Part shown: in pieces, positions 47,813 to 60,889 of the stretch
Position numbering within the stretch: the first letter of the stretch is position 1
Layout of the letters: each line of letters begins with the position of its first letter
Program-made: the position numbers and the translations under genes
Notes under the pieces: model-generated
What the model saw: only the letters and a program-made list of their open reading frames with translations
Told to the model about the DNA's origin: nothing
Database searches by the model: none
Assembly: GCF_040712315.1 (NCBI RefSeq)
Contig: NC_134013.1
Coordinates: 30,415,001-30,479,000, forward strand
Direction: 5' to 3'
Length of the DNA stretch: 64,000 nt
DNA from: Castanea sativa
Taxonomy: Eukaryota; Streptophyta; Magnoliopsida; Fagales; Fagaceae

Positions 47813-49776
47813 TCAGTTGCTCAGTTGCTCACTTATTTCTTCTCTGTTATTGCTCAATTGCTCTCTCCGATTGCCGTCGTTTTTCTGCTCGTTGCGTACG
47901 CATCACGATTTCCAAAAAGCATTCTCATATCTCATTAGTCTTAGTTCTCTCCTCATCAATTTTAGATATTCACCGATTTCTTCTCTCGTCATTGCTCGCT
48001 GATTGCTCTCTCCGATTGCCGTCGTTGTTCTGCATCACGATTTTCAGGTAAAAATTTTCCATTACCCATCTCTGAAATAGTTATATTGATTTGGGCTTTT
48101 ACACGTTAGTTTAGATGACTGAAGAAACTCAAAATATTAGAACTTACATGACTAAGTGATTTGTTGTTGCTGCTGTTGTTTCTCTACTGATTGTGAAGAG
48201 TTTAAAACAATTTCAGACAGATGGGGTTGATCAAAACCATTTGGATTGGATGGGATTCATTTTTTCTTGTTGAAAATTATATGGGTTTGAAGAATATTTC
48301 AGGTTGTTGTTGCTGCTGCTGTTAATTTTCAGATGACCATTATTAATTGTTCTTTTGCTTGGATCGGTAGTTCCTCCCACCCAAGATATGTGTCTTGCTT
48401 GTAAACAACAAGATTATTAATTAAAAATATTCCTAGAAGCCAATGTCAATGTGCAGAATTTTCAAATTTGAACTTTTAAGTGTGATGTTGCTTAATTTTT
48501 GTATGTTTTAATGTTTAATATTCCTTGAAGGAATAGAAAGTTTGTTCAATACAGTAAGTTGGGACAGTTAGATTCTTATATATGGGTTGATATTAAAATT
48601 CAAACTCTTCTGTGATAAATTGGTCACTGGGCATCGATTAAAATACAAAAATTTTGGCTATGATTTGATATCTTATTGCACATTTGCCTATGTGTGTTTT
48701 CTTTGCATCTTTTTTACCATAGACATGGATGGGTTGGAACACATGTTCATTTGTTTCTTTACTAAAGATGATTTTCTTAAGGTGTTTGAAGTCCCATTTT
48801 CAAGATGATAGAGTCTTCTGAAAATTCATTATTGATTCTAATAAAAAGTTATTCTAATAGATTACCGAATGGAACATTTAGTGATTTAAAGGAAAACGAT
48901 ACTTCTTGTTTACTTAATTTCTAGTTCATCAGCCCAAGTAGCTTGGCTGAGGATGCTTAGGTGTTAATGGCAAAATGACAGCTATTATGTTTTTGACATT
49001 GAAAGGCAGGGTGATTTAGACAATCAAATAAAAGCTTGGCATGTGTGTAACCCTGGCAATCAAATAAATTCATTTATAACAAAATAACTAGATTTTAGTG
49101 GAGCATTCAATCTATGATGAATAGGTAGGGGAATGGACATCCGATAATTAGTAGTTAATTTTGTAGCTTGTGATTTCTTTTGGGTTTGTAGAAGTTGTAG
49201 CCTTGCTGCTCATTTTGCAGCAAAGTTCGCTCTAGCTTAAAATTTATCTTGTTTTTTCAATTCGGCCAACCTTCCTCCTTGTCTTGCTGATGTTTGTAAG
49301 GAAGAGGCCTCCCTTGTGTCTCCTTTGTTTTGAGTTATAGACATGGCAGATTATCAAAAAAAAAAAAAAGGTAGGGGAATGTGGCTGCTCACACGCTTGC
49401 TAAGTGGGGTAAATTCTCAGTTTTTTGTTCTTTTTAATTTGTCTATGGAATCTTTCTCATTGTGTTTCTAGCTTAGTGCGGTCAAAGAGGCCTTAAGTAA
49501 TTTTGTTTGTTCTTATGTCTTTTGTTTTTGCCTTTTGCTTTGGGCAGCTAGTTTATTGTGTTGTTGTTTATTTATAGATTCTTACTTAATAGAAGGCTCC
49601 AACCACTGACTTATTCTATTGCTAGTTCTGCCGTTTACTAATTTTTGACTAAAATGTATTGCTAGTGTATTAAGTGTGAAATTGTTTTACCTATAACAGA
49701 GTATTGTTTGTAAGAGCATTGGAATTTTTACATATTTGGTTGAACATTGTTATTAATAAACCTATATTTTGTTTAG

Positions 49777-50825
49777 ATGGTTAAGAACAAGGAGACTTCA
49801 AATCCCAACACCAAACAATCCCAAAATAGCTCAAATGTTAGAGTTCAATGGCCATCAAGAGTAACAACTATCTTTTGTGAAGCTTGCGTGGATGAGGTAT
49901 TTAAGGGCAATCGACCTAATACCCACTTTAGTAAAAAGGGTTGGGCAAATATTATAGCAACTTTTGAAAAGAAAACTGGAAAGGAATATCCTAGGGCAAA
50001 GTATAAGCATAAATGGGATAGTTTGAAGAAAGATTGGGTACTTTGGAATAAGTTGAAGGGAAGTGAAACTGGATTGGGATGGGATGCAACCAAAGGAACA
50101 ATAGCTGCAACTGATGAATGGTGGGAGAGGAAACTAATGGTATGTTTTGTATAACCCATTGTACATATTTTGTATTAGTAGATAAACCATGCTATTTGAG
50201 TTATTCATGAAAATATTCAAAATTGTAGGAGGTTCCTGAAGCTGCAAAATTTCGAGAGAAAGGTTTGGAGAATGTTGACTTATTAGACATTATGTTTAAG
50301 GACATTGCGGCCACAGGAGATTTAGCATGGGCCCCCACTTCAGGTGTGTTACCAGATGATCTTGAGACACCTAAGGAGGGGTTAGGTGATACTTCTGCTG
50401 ACTCATCTTCTCCAAATGATGATGATGATGTTCATGAAGATGAGACTCCTAACCTCACACAACCACCTAACCCAACACAAAACAAAGGAAAGAAGCGAGT
50501 TTTACCATCATCCACACAGAACAAAGGGAAGAAAGGAGGAACGGCATTACAGTTAACACAACAACTTAGTCGTATCTGTGATGTTGTGGAGTTAAGGAAC
50601 TCAACTTTTTCAGTTGAGCCAAGTAGTACTATTCGTAATGTCATGGAACGCGTGTGCACCTTGGATGGCATTGAGAAGGGTTCCGAACTCTACCTCATGG
50701 CAGCACGTATTTTTCAAAAACAAGAGAAGAGAGAGATGTTTGTCGTGATGGAAGAACCATATTTACAACTTCAATTTTTGCAAGAGGAGGCAAGATTGTT
50801 AGGAGGGCACTACTTTGGCACTTAA
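49777..50825 (+). CDS. Harbinger ORF1, Myb/SANT-like protein
   Basis: Two exons, 49777-50139 and 50229-50825, join in phase across a GT-AG intron and give 319 aa. A Myb/SANT-like DNA-binding domain (Myb_DNA-bind_3 type) spans about residues 20-115, with W at WPSRV, GWANI, HKWDSL, KKDW and EWWERK. An acidic linker (PNDDDDVHEDE) and two Lys-rich NKGKKR-like stretches follow, which may direct it to the nucleus. In Harbinger elements this protein binds the element ends and helps bring the transposase to the nucleus. The frame is intact. It sits about 1 kb upstream of the transposase in the same direction. Confidence 0.88.
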
Positions 50826-51870
50826 GGTGTTTTATGTTTTATCCTTTGAATAATGTTTTACGGAAGAGAGAGATATTTTACATTCTATTGTTGTTTTATC
50901 TTTTGAATAATGTGGTTGTTAGGGTGTTTTAACTTGTTGGGTTGTTAGGGTGTTTGAATTATGAAGATAGAGTATTACATGGAGGGTAATTTTTTATATG
51001 GTGCTTTTGTAGTGAATCTTATGGAAATTTCTGAACTTGATTAGAGGTCCTTAGTTTATCTAATATGTTTGATTGTTTAATGCATGAATCAGTCACATTT
51101 GTACTGTTGAAAGTCCATATAACATTGATGGATAAAGAATTCATGGTGATGCATGGGAGTGAGTGACAGAGATGAAGGAAAAGGACAAATGAGTGACAGC
51201 CCAATTTGTGTGACTTGGAAACCTTAAATGGGAAAAGGAATCCCAAAATTAGAATCTACACACGTTAAAAGAAAGTTGTAAAATGCCCTATCCATAGAGA
51301 AAAGTAGTTTGTGAAAGATATTTTGGGACAATAGCTAACAGTGACTAGTCTAAACTAGTGACTGGGCCGAGGGATGCTTGATGGTGGGCTACTTAAACCC
51401 TATTGAAAATTATAGAAATTTAGCTCTAATACTATATTAAAATAATGAAAGAAAATAATAAATTTGTAGAGAAAAGGAAAGAGTGAAAGTAATGTAGCTT
51501 ACAAAATGTAGCGACTTAGAATCAGTAAATTAGATATAGCTCTATGTCTTCTATTGCATCCATTTCAGTAATGATAATTTCCAAATCAATAGATTTTAGA
51601 CTCTAATTTGTTAAGATTGAGACAAAGTGCAGGGCTTTCATTTGATTACTACTATATATCTAGAATATATTTTGATATTTTATTGATTCCCTTAACCTTA
51701 TCCCCCTATCATAGTCGCTTGGCTTGCTTCTCTTACCACCTTTTGTAGGCTTTTATTCTATTGATAGATACTTATGTTGATTTATCGAGTTACATAATTT
51801 TAAATGTTTACTCATTTTCTTTATTGTAATTTATCTAATTTATTGCTATAATATTTTAGGTGATATTCCT

Positions 51871-53260
51871 ATGGATTACAATGATCATATTGATAATAGT
51901 GATGAAGATCATTCTTATGATGTGGAAAACGATGAATATGATGATGAGGAATTATATGATCTTGCTGTTGCTGGATGTCATGTTGCAGTGACATATTATA
52001 TAAAATATATTGATAAACAACCTTGTAGAGATTCTGAACAAACTGGCTATATGTGGTTGATGGATTGTTTAACGGGTAATGAAACGAAATGTTACGAAAT
52101 GTTTAGAATGAAGCCACATGTTTTCCTTCAATTGTGTAATGTTTTACAACATACATATGGACTTCAGCACACAAGGCATATTAGGCTTGAAGAGTCAGTA
52201 GGTATATGTTTAATGATACTTGGACAAGGAGCTTGTTATAGGATGGTTCAAGAAAGATTCCAACATTCTGGTGAGACTATACACAGACATTTTCATAGAG
52301 TTCTAAAACGCCTTAACATAATGTCAATGGATATCGTCAAGCCTTCTGACCCTACATTCAGTGCAGTTCCAAGACATATACAGAAGAATCCATTGTACAT
52401 GCCACACTTTCAGGTATTCATTTCATACATTCTAATTTGTTCCTAATATTTGTTAGGATTATTTCCGAAGTAACTAAAATATATATTCTATTTTAGGACT
52501 GCATTGGTGCCATTGATGGTACTCATATCCAAGTTGTTGTTGGAGACGACAAGAAAGCTCCATATTATAATAGAAAGGGTGTGACATCTTTTAATGTGAT
52601 GGCAACATGCGATTTTGATTTACTTTTCACATTTGTTATCGCTGGATGGGAGGGTGCAGCACATGATACACGTATTTTCTTAGATGCTATCCGTCGACAA
52701 TCTGTCAACTTTCCAAAACCACCACCAGGTATATAAAATTTGAATATATTAAATATGTATGAAGGATATTATTTATGTACATTTTATATTTTATTTTCCT
52801 TTTACTAGGAAAATATTATTTAGTTGATGCTGGATACCCCTTAAGGAAAGGATATTTGCCACCTTATAAGGGATAGATGTATCATCTTTCAGATTTTCGA
52901 CGAGCTGGGCGAGGAAATCACATAGAAGAGAGGTTTAATTATGTCCACTCATCTCTTAGAAGTGCAATTGAGCGAACTTTTGGAGTGTGGAAGAATAAAT
53001 GGAAAATTTTGAAGCAAATGCGACCTTATGACATTAAACACCAAAGAAACATTATAGTTGCTACTTGTGTTTTGCATAATTTTATCAGAAAACATGATAG
53101 GGAAGATGAAGGATTCAATTGGGATGAACATGACTTGGACAAACCAAGAAGCAATAATAGTGGAGAAGGTAGTAGCAGGCAAGCAAATGTTGAAAATATA
53201 CAAGATGTGGAGATGAAATTTGTTCGTGACAAAATAGCTCGATCCATTTGTGGGTTGTAA
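51871..53260 (+). pseudogene. Harbinger transposase with one internal stop
   Basis: Exons 51871-52413, 52497-52728 and 52809-53260 join in frame with GT-AG introns to 408 codons plus stop. The frame resembles plant HARBI1-type nucleases. The N-terminus is acidic and a helix-turn-helix-like part follows (GICLMILGQGACYRMVQERF). The DDE domain has AIDGTH (first Asp), GAAHDTR (second Asp) and SAIERTFGVWK (Glu). A TAG at 52874-52876, after PPYKG, interrupts an otherwise open frame. It lies between the second Asp and the Glu, so the truncated product lacks the third catalytic residue. An ATG follows the stop directly. A C-to-T change of CAG would explain it. A short upstream intron is possible, since TTTTAG lies just before the start region. 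Confidence 0.88.
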
Positions 53261-55043
53261 ACAATATTTTTATTATTTATGTTTTGGTGTTTTGGTTTTA
53301 CTTTTTCGGATAAGAACTTTTTATTATTATAATGGATTGTCTAGTATTAATATTGTTGGCAATTAACGTTTTAATAAAATTATTTTCCTAATCATTTTAA
53401 TATCTTTTTCTTGATGAGTTATTTTTAATATTTTAAATTTGATAAACTTCTCTCCATGAATTTCAACAACAAAAACATCATTATTGTTGTTATTATTGAT
53501 GTAATTGTTAAGCTTAATTACATATTTTCAATAATAAAAAAACACTGATCACAGGAAAAATGACAATATAACATTCAAAAAATAGTTAAGTCCTTTTTTG
53601 AAATTTACTCTCAAAACAGCTATTTTTAAAACAGCTTATCCAAACGCTTAATATGGCTTTAAAAATAGAAAACGCATATTTTTACATTTTTACCAAATAC
53701 TTATTTGTGGTTTTTAAAATGGAGTTTTTAAACGCACGTTTTTAAAACGCTAGTTTTTAAAACGCACCTTTTGAAACAGCTTATCCAAACAGGCCCTTAA
53801 TTGTGCACACTTTTCAAAAAGAGAAATATACTTATAAATAATTTATTGATCTATAATTATGTGTAGTTCTCTTTATATCTGTGCAAATTTTGACTTTATT
53901 AAATTTATTTTCTTTAAATATGCCAAAACATTATTTAGTAGAATATTAAATATATCTTAATTTGTGTTATTATGATGCTTCTTAGTAAAAATTTTAAATA
54001 GTATATGATTGTTGACTTACAAAATTACAATAATTGTTATTACTTTTAGACAAGATGGAAAAGCAAGTATAATGAAGTTTTTAGAATAATTTTAATAATA
54101 AGAGTGTTACAAGCTAATGTGATGTCATTTGAAAAAAAGTAGATTTAGGGTCTTGAAATCTTTGCTAGATTTTGGTCAAATTCAAACCTTTATCCTTTTA
54201 AATTATCCAAAATAAGAATTTGGAACCTCAAATCCAAATCCATATGGCCCAAATATTGTCATCCAAATGAACCACTCTCCCATGTACACACAAATATAAG
54301 TTGCTACAAAATTTTAACCCTAATTTAGCTTTCACAATGCTTGATTTTATGCTTCATTTGTTTCAGCACAAACCGTTTTTTTTTAATTTTTTTATTAATT
54401 TCAGGTGTTTGGCTCAATTGAAAATGTTGGTCAAACCAAAATGTTTTGGTTTAGCTAGAAAAATAAAGTTTGTGGGGCATAAATTTTTTACAGCCCTAAA
54501 GAGGTATAAAACAATTTCCAAGAAATCCTTCAATAGAAACTAAGGTTTCTTTTATGTTTTTTTAAAAAAGTTTTTTTTAGGTCTAGAATTAATATTGCTT
54601 TTAAAATTTGTGGCATTGGAATTATTGTGAGATTTTGTTTGCTATTGTGATTGATTGGAGATCTGGCGTGGGTACGAGAACATACGTTCTGAGTGGTGTA
54701 CTTTTTTAGGATCGTACTCTTAGAAGCTAGTATTATGAATTTTCTCTTCATTATGTTAGATTTTGTGCAATTAGCCATGTTAGATTTTTCCTACAAGCCA
54801 CACCAAAAAATATTTTCTAAAACATTTTTAGGAACACAACTAAACACGGGAAAAACTGTCTTCCTTAACAAACATTTTATATAAAAAAATAAAATAAAAA
54901 AAAACCCCTTAAGGCCTAATAGTTATCCATGCCCATTTAGAAGCTAAGTCCATCTTTCATACGACATATACATATTGTAGAAGAAAATCCAATAATCATG
55001 ACAAAAAAAGAGACCATTTTGTATCAATCTAAATGATAAGGAA

Positions 55044-55223
55044 ATTACCACCGCACACCATTGGTGCGATGGTCACTCCAAAAGTATAAGTGCTTGTGGA
55101 GTGTGGGAGGCAAGGGTCGGGGTTCAAGTCTCCAGGAGGGAGCTTCACACATATATATACTTAGATTAGGTTATAGTAGAAATTCTATCGTGTATAAAAT
55201 AAAAAAAATAAAACAAAAAAAAT
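55044..55223 (+). mobile_element. SINE (family A), 10-bp TSD
   Basis: TGATAAGGAA flanks it at 55034-55043 and 55224-55233. The body begins ATTACCACCGCACACCATTG. It has TGGTGCGATGGTCACTCC as an A-box-like head and GGGTTCAAGTCTCC as the B box, and ends in an A-rich tail. Copy 1 of the segmental duplication lacks it near 24200, so it inserted after the duplication. Confidence 0.88.
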
Positions 55224-55269
55224 TGATAAGGAAGTTTAATTACGATTACTAAAAGTTTTGGGAGAAAAA

Positions 55270-56257
55270 TTAATAATATCTCTAACCGATATTGTAGGTA
55301 ATTTTTAATCAACCTTGTAATATGAAAAATTATTTATTATTATGTGAATAGTACTTCATTCACAGCTTCACTCATAAGAATAGTGGTTCAACATAAAATT
55401 AATTAATAATACTCACTATTATTTGTGAAGAGAAGTTATTAGATACTCTAAAGGCATAAGCAATGCTCTCTCCTCTCACATAAAGTGTGAACCAGGCATA
55501 TGAAACCTGTCTCTCACAAGCAGGTAGAGTTCATCTGCTTGTGAGAGGCTAGTTTCATGCACTTCGCGCATAAAATACTAACCGTCCTACACATAGACCC
55601 CACTATAGGACCCATCTCTCATGAGAGAGAGGAGCGTGAAGCCAAAAACTTTTCAATACTCTTTGACTTGCATTTATGGCTGAATAGTTGGAATACTCTT
55701 TTTTTCGGCAATCAGGAGAATAAAACCATTCATTTACTTGTTCTGTAGTTGGTAAACAAATCATGGACCAAGTCTATCTTAGGTTATCAATGTTGACACT
55801 AACTTTATATATGGTTGGCTGATGATGGCTACTTTTTTTGTGGTTGATGATGTCTACTTGATATAAAAATTAATAGATCAAAATCAAGCTTTGTGCTTAC
55901 ATCATTTGGGATATCAATGCCACTTTTTTTTTAATCTAAACAATACTGTTCAGTAGCAAAATCACAAAGGGGCAAAAAAATATTTATAAAGAAGGGCAAC
56001 TAGTCCATCTAGCCTATGGTTCCCAAAGCAAAAATCAAGTATCGAGGAGACGCAAATCTCTCTCAACATTAAACAAAATGGCCCATTAAACAATATTATG
56101 AGCAACAAAATTAGCTTCCCTTTAATTAACGGTCCAATCAAAAAAAGTATTTTAAATCATTTTAGTTATAACCAGTGGTTAAATTACATTCGTGCATCTC
56201 CTTCACTATGTCATTATCATTTCTTATCTTTTCATTTTAATGCACCACTCTCTTTCT
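55270..56257. other. Intergenic DNA
   Basis: No gene is seen. It holds the hairpin at 55496-55560. The open frames at 55557-55748 and 56098-56304 have no recognisable content. Confidence 0.6.
55496..55560. repeat. Imperfect 26-bp stem-loop
   Basis: The arms contain the perfect 13-base pair CTCTCACAAGCAG (55511-55523) and CTGCTTGTGAGAG (55535-55547) with an 11-base loop. Pairing continues outward through GAAAC/GTTTC and GCAT/ATGC with one internal loop and a bulge. A MITE remnant or a small-RNA hairpin are both possible. Confidence 0.75.
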
Positions 56258-56267
56258 CCCAACAATT

Positions 56268-59200
56268 TTTTTTTTTTTTTTTGCATAAACGGAAAATATA
56301 TTAGATAAACAAAGGTCTTACAACAAAAATATTACAACAGGACTACAGAGCAAAGAACCACATCAACACACAAACTAAACTGAAAAAACACAATCCGATC
56401 AACACCAAATCGAAGAGAGGAATAGCTGAAACCAAACAAAACACTATTGGATCCTTATTAACAGCGACAACTCCGGGATGAGACAAAACCCATGGAGTCC
56501 CAATATAAACATTGCCACAAAAAGGTGGGGCATGTATCATACAACACTTCCCTTTCCGATTGAGAAGCACCCCTCTTTGCCAATAAATCTGCACAACTAT
56601 TAGCCTCTCTCCATACATGCTCAACGCGCGCCTCCCAGTCCCTATTGAGGACCCACCTACAATCCAAAATCAAATTAGAAAATTCCATAGAATAATCCTC
56701 ATTAGTGTTCAACCATTTGTAAGCAAGAAGAGAATCTCTTTGAAGACAAACTTAGTGATGACCATTGGCCCATGCTCGAACCAATGCCTCTCTAATACCC
56801 CACAGTGCAGCCATAGTATTATTGGTGACTCCCAGTGCAATGAGAAACCCTATAGCCATTCTCTATTTGCTGAGTGAGCCACACCACTCGCACTGGACTC
56901 GCTGGGGTTACCTAACGAGCTTCTGTATGTATTAAGAATTATATAAGGAAAAGGAATCAGGCTCCATCTAATGTATTTAAGGGAAGATGGGGGTGAGTGC
57001 CTCGACGGAACTGTGCTGAGAAAGAAAAACTTTGTGGCATGGGATATAGCACTTTGTTTTAAAGTATGATAAGGAATGAATTTTCCCATAAATATCAATG
57101 AATTTCGTCCCAACCAGATCACCCACATGGTAAAAGTGAATATAATGTACCTTGGAATATAGCACAAAGAGGAAATAAGTTTGGAATTAGGTTTACACCA
57201 ATCATGCAACTCAAGCCTGAAAAAGTCAGAAATAAGTAAGTGCACTGGAAATGAGGACCAAATGTGACGTGCAAAGTGGCAATCACGCAGAACATGAATT
57301 GGTGTTTCAATCTCGTTGCAACGGGGACACACTTGGTCTCTCAAGGCAACATGTAGGAAAATGACCGATTTAGTAGGGATGCAATGGTGCGCACATTTCC
57401 AAACAAAAAGTTGAATTTTAGGAGGTATTTTTAATTTCCAAACCCAAGACCATGTTACCGATGTCCTCCCTGTTGCCCCATTGGATTTAGGCACAAAATA
57501 ATGGTATACGGATTTTACTGAGCAACTACCCACGTGGTGGTCCTAGACGTGGTCATCAGTAAGAGTAGGAGTACCAAGAATAGGCAGTGGTTGAGCATTA
57601 AATAAATTGGGTTATAGTCGATGGCAAAACCATACTAAGAGGTGTGAATCCCATTGGTGATTGTCAGTGATCATTCTTGCCACCTTGTACTCATACTCAT
57701 GAGGGAGAAGGGGGGCAATGAATGAGATCTCGGATTGGTCTCAGGAGAAGCCAATGGTCCGTCCAAAAATTTATGTTATGGCCATTGCAAATAATCCACC
57801 GCAAACCACCATGCAAGAGGTCCCGTCCACACAATAGAGCCTTCCACAAGTGAGATCCAATATGCGAAGTGGTCTACAAGAAATCAGTTGTTCGGTAATG
57901 TTTTTGAGAAAGAAACTTGGCTAATAAAGAATGTGGGTTTCTCCATATTCACCACGTCTGATTCATAAGAAAGGCATTATTGGTAGTATTGGAATCCCTA
58001 ATACCCAGCCCACCTTGGACCTTAGGCTCGATGAGCGTGTCCCACTTAATGAGGTGTACATGCCATTGTGTCGGTGTGTCTCCCCATGGGAAATATTTTA
58101 TGGCCCTGTCTATACTACTCGTAGTACTCCTAGGGAGGACAGTTGTTTGCATTTGATAATATGTAAAGGGGGAAAGGACGGATTTAATTAAAGTTAACCT
58201 ACCCGCTTGAGAGAGAAGCTTAGATTGCCAAGCACGAATACATGTGTGAATTTTGTCTTGTAAGGGTTGGAAAGCTGGTGTCGATTTTCGTTTAGGAAGG
58301 AGAGGCATGCCTAAATATTTGCCAAGATCTTGGACAATAGGCATGTTTGTGAATGAAGAAATGCTACACTGGGTATCCAAAGGAGTGTTCCGTGAGAAGA
58401 ATAGCTTAGATTTAGTAGCACTACAAATTTGACCCGACACCTCACAAAAGTTCGAAAAAAGATTAAAGAGGGTCGTGCAATCCTGAATATTTGCCTTGGC
58501 AAAAAGGAAAATATCGTCCACAAACAGGATGTGATTGAATCCAATAGGTCGACGACCAACCCTAATAGGAGAAAGTTGTTTTGTATGAATTGCCTGATCT
58601 AATGATAACGACAAGTGATTCAGGCAAAGAATGAAAAGATACAGAGATAATGGATCCCCCTGCCTAATGCCACGGGATGGACGAAAGGGCGCACTCACCA
58701 CCCCATTCCATAAAATAGAAATTGAGGAGGACGAGATACACGCCATGATTAAATCTATAATAGGAGTGGGGAAATGGTAGAACATCAAGGTATACTTAAT
58801 GAAAGACCATTCCAATTTATCATATGCTTTTTCCAGGTCAATTTTGGCTGCCAGGAGAGTAGTTTTCCCTCACTGGTGGTGAATAAAGTGAAAAAGTTCT
58901 TGCGCAAGGATATAGTTGTCCGTTGCTCTTCTACCGGGGACAAACCCTGATTAGGTCGGATGAATCATGGCCGAAAAAAGAGGTTTAAGCCTATTGACTA
59001 AAAGTTTAGTTTTCCATTTGTACAACGTGTTACACAAACTAATAGGCCTTAAATGAGTCACTAATTCAGGGTTAGGAACTTTTGGAATGAGCACTAATTT
59101 TATCTGAGTTAAGTCCTCTAGGATACATGCTGTGAGAAACAGTGTTTGAATGAATTTTGCAATATCCTCACCTACAATCTGCCAATTATGTTGATAAAAA

Positions 59201-59934
59201 TAGGCATAGAAACCATCCAGTCCCGGAGATTTTAAAGGATGCATAGTAAAGAGAGTGGCACGAAAAATTTCTTCCTTGTCTAAAAAATGGATAAGAGTGT
59301 CACACAGAGCCTGAGGGTCAAGGTCTGAGGAAGAGAATAATAACTGTGTGGGCAGTAACGAAGTAACCAACAACCCGGATTGGAAAAGACTCTAAAAATG
59401 AGTGGTGACATGGTTATGAAGGTTAGATCCCAGAAGCCATTCCTCTAACTCATCTTTTAAGGTGACTATATGTTGACGTGCGCGTTTAATTTTAGCTTGG
59501 ACATGAAAAAAGTGGGTGTTGGCGTCCCCATAGGAGAACCACAGAATTCTAGATTTCATCTGCCAAAGCAAGAATTCATGGATAAAATAGCATTATACTG
59601 ATTGAGATTAAGTGTTGTTCTAGCTGTAATAAAAAGTACGAAGGCCGGCGGCATAAGGCTCGTTGGGTGCCTAAGAGCCGAGCACGAATGCGTTTTTTAT
59701 TTTGGTTCACTTGACCAAAAACATTAGTGTTCCAATCAGCTAGACAACCTTGAAGGTGGTGAATTTTTTTATAGAAATTTCCCGTGAAGTTGTCTAATCC
59801 CATAACCTGAGGTTCATGTGAAAACCTACATGTGGTGACTAGTTGATGGAAAAGAGGGTGAGTTTGCCACATAGGTTGAAAAATAAACTGTTTTATTGGG
59901 GAACGCCGCACCCACCACTCAGCATTTATAAAAG
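56268..59934 (-). mobile_element. LINE, 5'-truncated, 10-bp TSD
   Basis: A poly-T run at about 56266-56282 is its poly(A) tail. CCCAACAATT flanks both ends (56258-56267 and 59935-59944). From 59911 down come the linker after the endonuclease, reverse transcriptase, zf-RVT and RNase H. The endonuclease is absent, as expected after incomplete reverse transcription. Confidence 0.92.
56458..59911 (-). pseudogene. LINE ORF2, multiply broken
   Basis: Fragments in order: 59911-59576 (pre-RT linker), 59373-58951 (RT start, LKSPGLDGFYAYFYQ and LRPISLCNTLYKW), 58815-57949 (RT core with GIRQGDPLSLYLFILC and the active site FVDD in HILFVDDIFLFAK), 57533-56850 (zf-RVT, LFVWKCAHHCIPT and CPRCNE), 56712-56458 (RNase H end, VWREANSCADLLAKRG). 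Stops and frame changes separate them. This ORF2 would make cDNA by target-primed reverse transcription; the copy is inactive. Confidence 0.88.
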
Positions 59935-59944
59935 CCCAACAATT

Positions 59945-60889
59945 GCTTTGCTTGGGCTGTTTGCGTAGAAGATTTTGGTAGTTGAGCCATCTTACTCAAG
60001 TCCTAATCATTTATTTTTGGCTCCAAAAAAATGCTAATTATTGTATCAGAAGCATAGCTATGTTAATTACTATACTAAATTTGTTCGGCCTTTCCTAGTC
60101 AACCGACAATTATATGGTGAACTTTTTCTTTCGCCTGGTTAGACTTTTCACCCTACGGATCATACAAGCCACCTTCCTCTTGTGGCATTTCAGGAGTGTG
60201 CACCCCATCTATATATTATTATTATCACCACATAGGCATATAAATCGGATACAAGTATATTGATATTATCACCAAATAAGTAAATAAATCTGATCACCAA
60301 GTAATAGGGTATAGCTTTAATTGATTTTTCTGGGGGTTATTTGCTTATATACAAATTTTTAAAGTTTTTAAGTTCTTTCTTTTTCAAGTTCAGCCGTACT
60401 TTTATCTACTTTTAAAAAATAAGCCAATCCAAATGCATACGAGATATGTGAAATGCTAGAAGGAGCTGTGGCCATGTCTCTCATTTGATATGCTGCAACA
60501 GATGACAGACCCAGTAACATCTCAAGTCTCAAGAGACCTTTTAATATGGCTACCAAAGCATTCCAGTGGATGCACTCAAATGCTTGACATGAAAAATCTT
60601 GCACCTTTTGCTGAATGTTCAACAATGGATCAGCTACATTAGCTCAATATACCATTACCTGACAATTTGCCTGGTCTAATCAGCTTGCCCACAAAGAGAT
60701 CTATATGTATGACCGATCGAGCACATATGTTGCAAAGGACTTTGGCCTTGCATGTACATTGGAACACAGCACCCAAGCTAATAAATACTAAATACACACC
60801 CCAATACTGCAATTGCCATATCAATTTCATTAAAAGAACACTGAAGCACCCACAACTCAACAAGGTCATCAAATCCAACAAAATACAAA
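59945..60889. other. Downstream flank of the EDR4-like gene
   Basis: Part of this is probably the 3' UTR of the minus-strand gene ending at 60890. The open frames at 60368-60625 and 60639-60893 show no known domain and are likely accidental. Confidence 0.5.

Larger units (their letters stand above)
47539..53796 (+). mobile_element. PIF/Harbinger transposon, near-complete
   Basis: It starts GGGCCCGTTTGTTTA and ends TATCCAAACAGGCCC, short inverted repeats, flanked by TTA on both sides (47536-47538 and 53797-53799), the TWA duplication of PIF/Harbinger. It holds the two genes typical of autonomous members in the same orientation: a Myb/SANT-like ORF1 (49777-50825) and a DDE transposase (51871-53260). 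The 5' region of 2.2 kb has no gene but includes a striking palindrome at 47767-47812. At 6.26 kb the size fits an autonomous element. Confidence 0.9.
26361..55269. repeat. Tandem segmental duplication, copy 2
   Basis: This is the counterpart of 12845-24290, expanded by insertions: a hAT-like element, a TGGCGGAGCC MITE, the CACTA element, an LTR, the Harbinger element and a SINE. Duplicated sequence is continuous with copy 1 over about 26361-34390 and again over about 53917-55269. The block 34400-53900 has no counterpart in copy 1. The equivalence of the right half is the less certain part. Confidence 0.75.
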
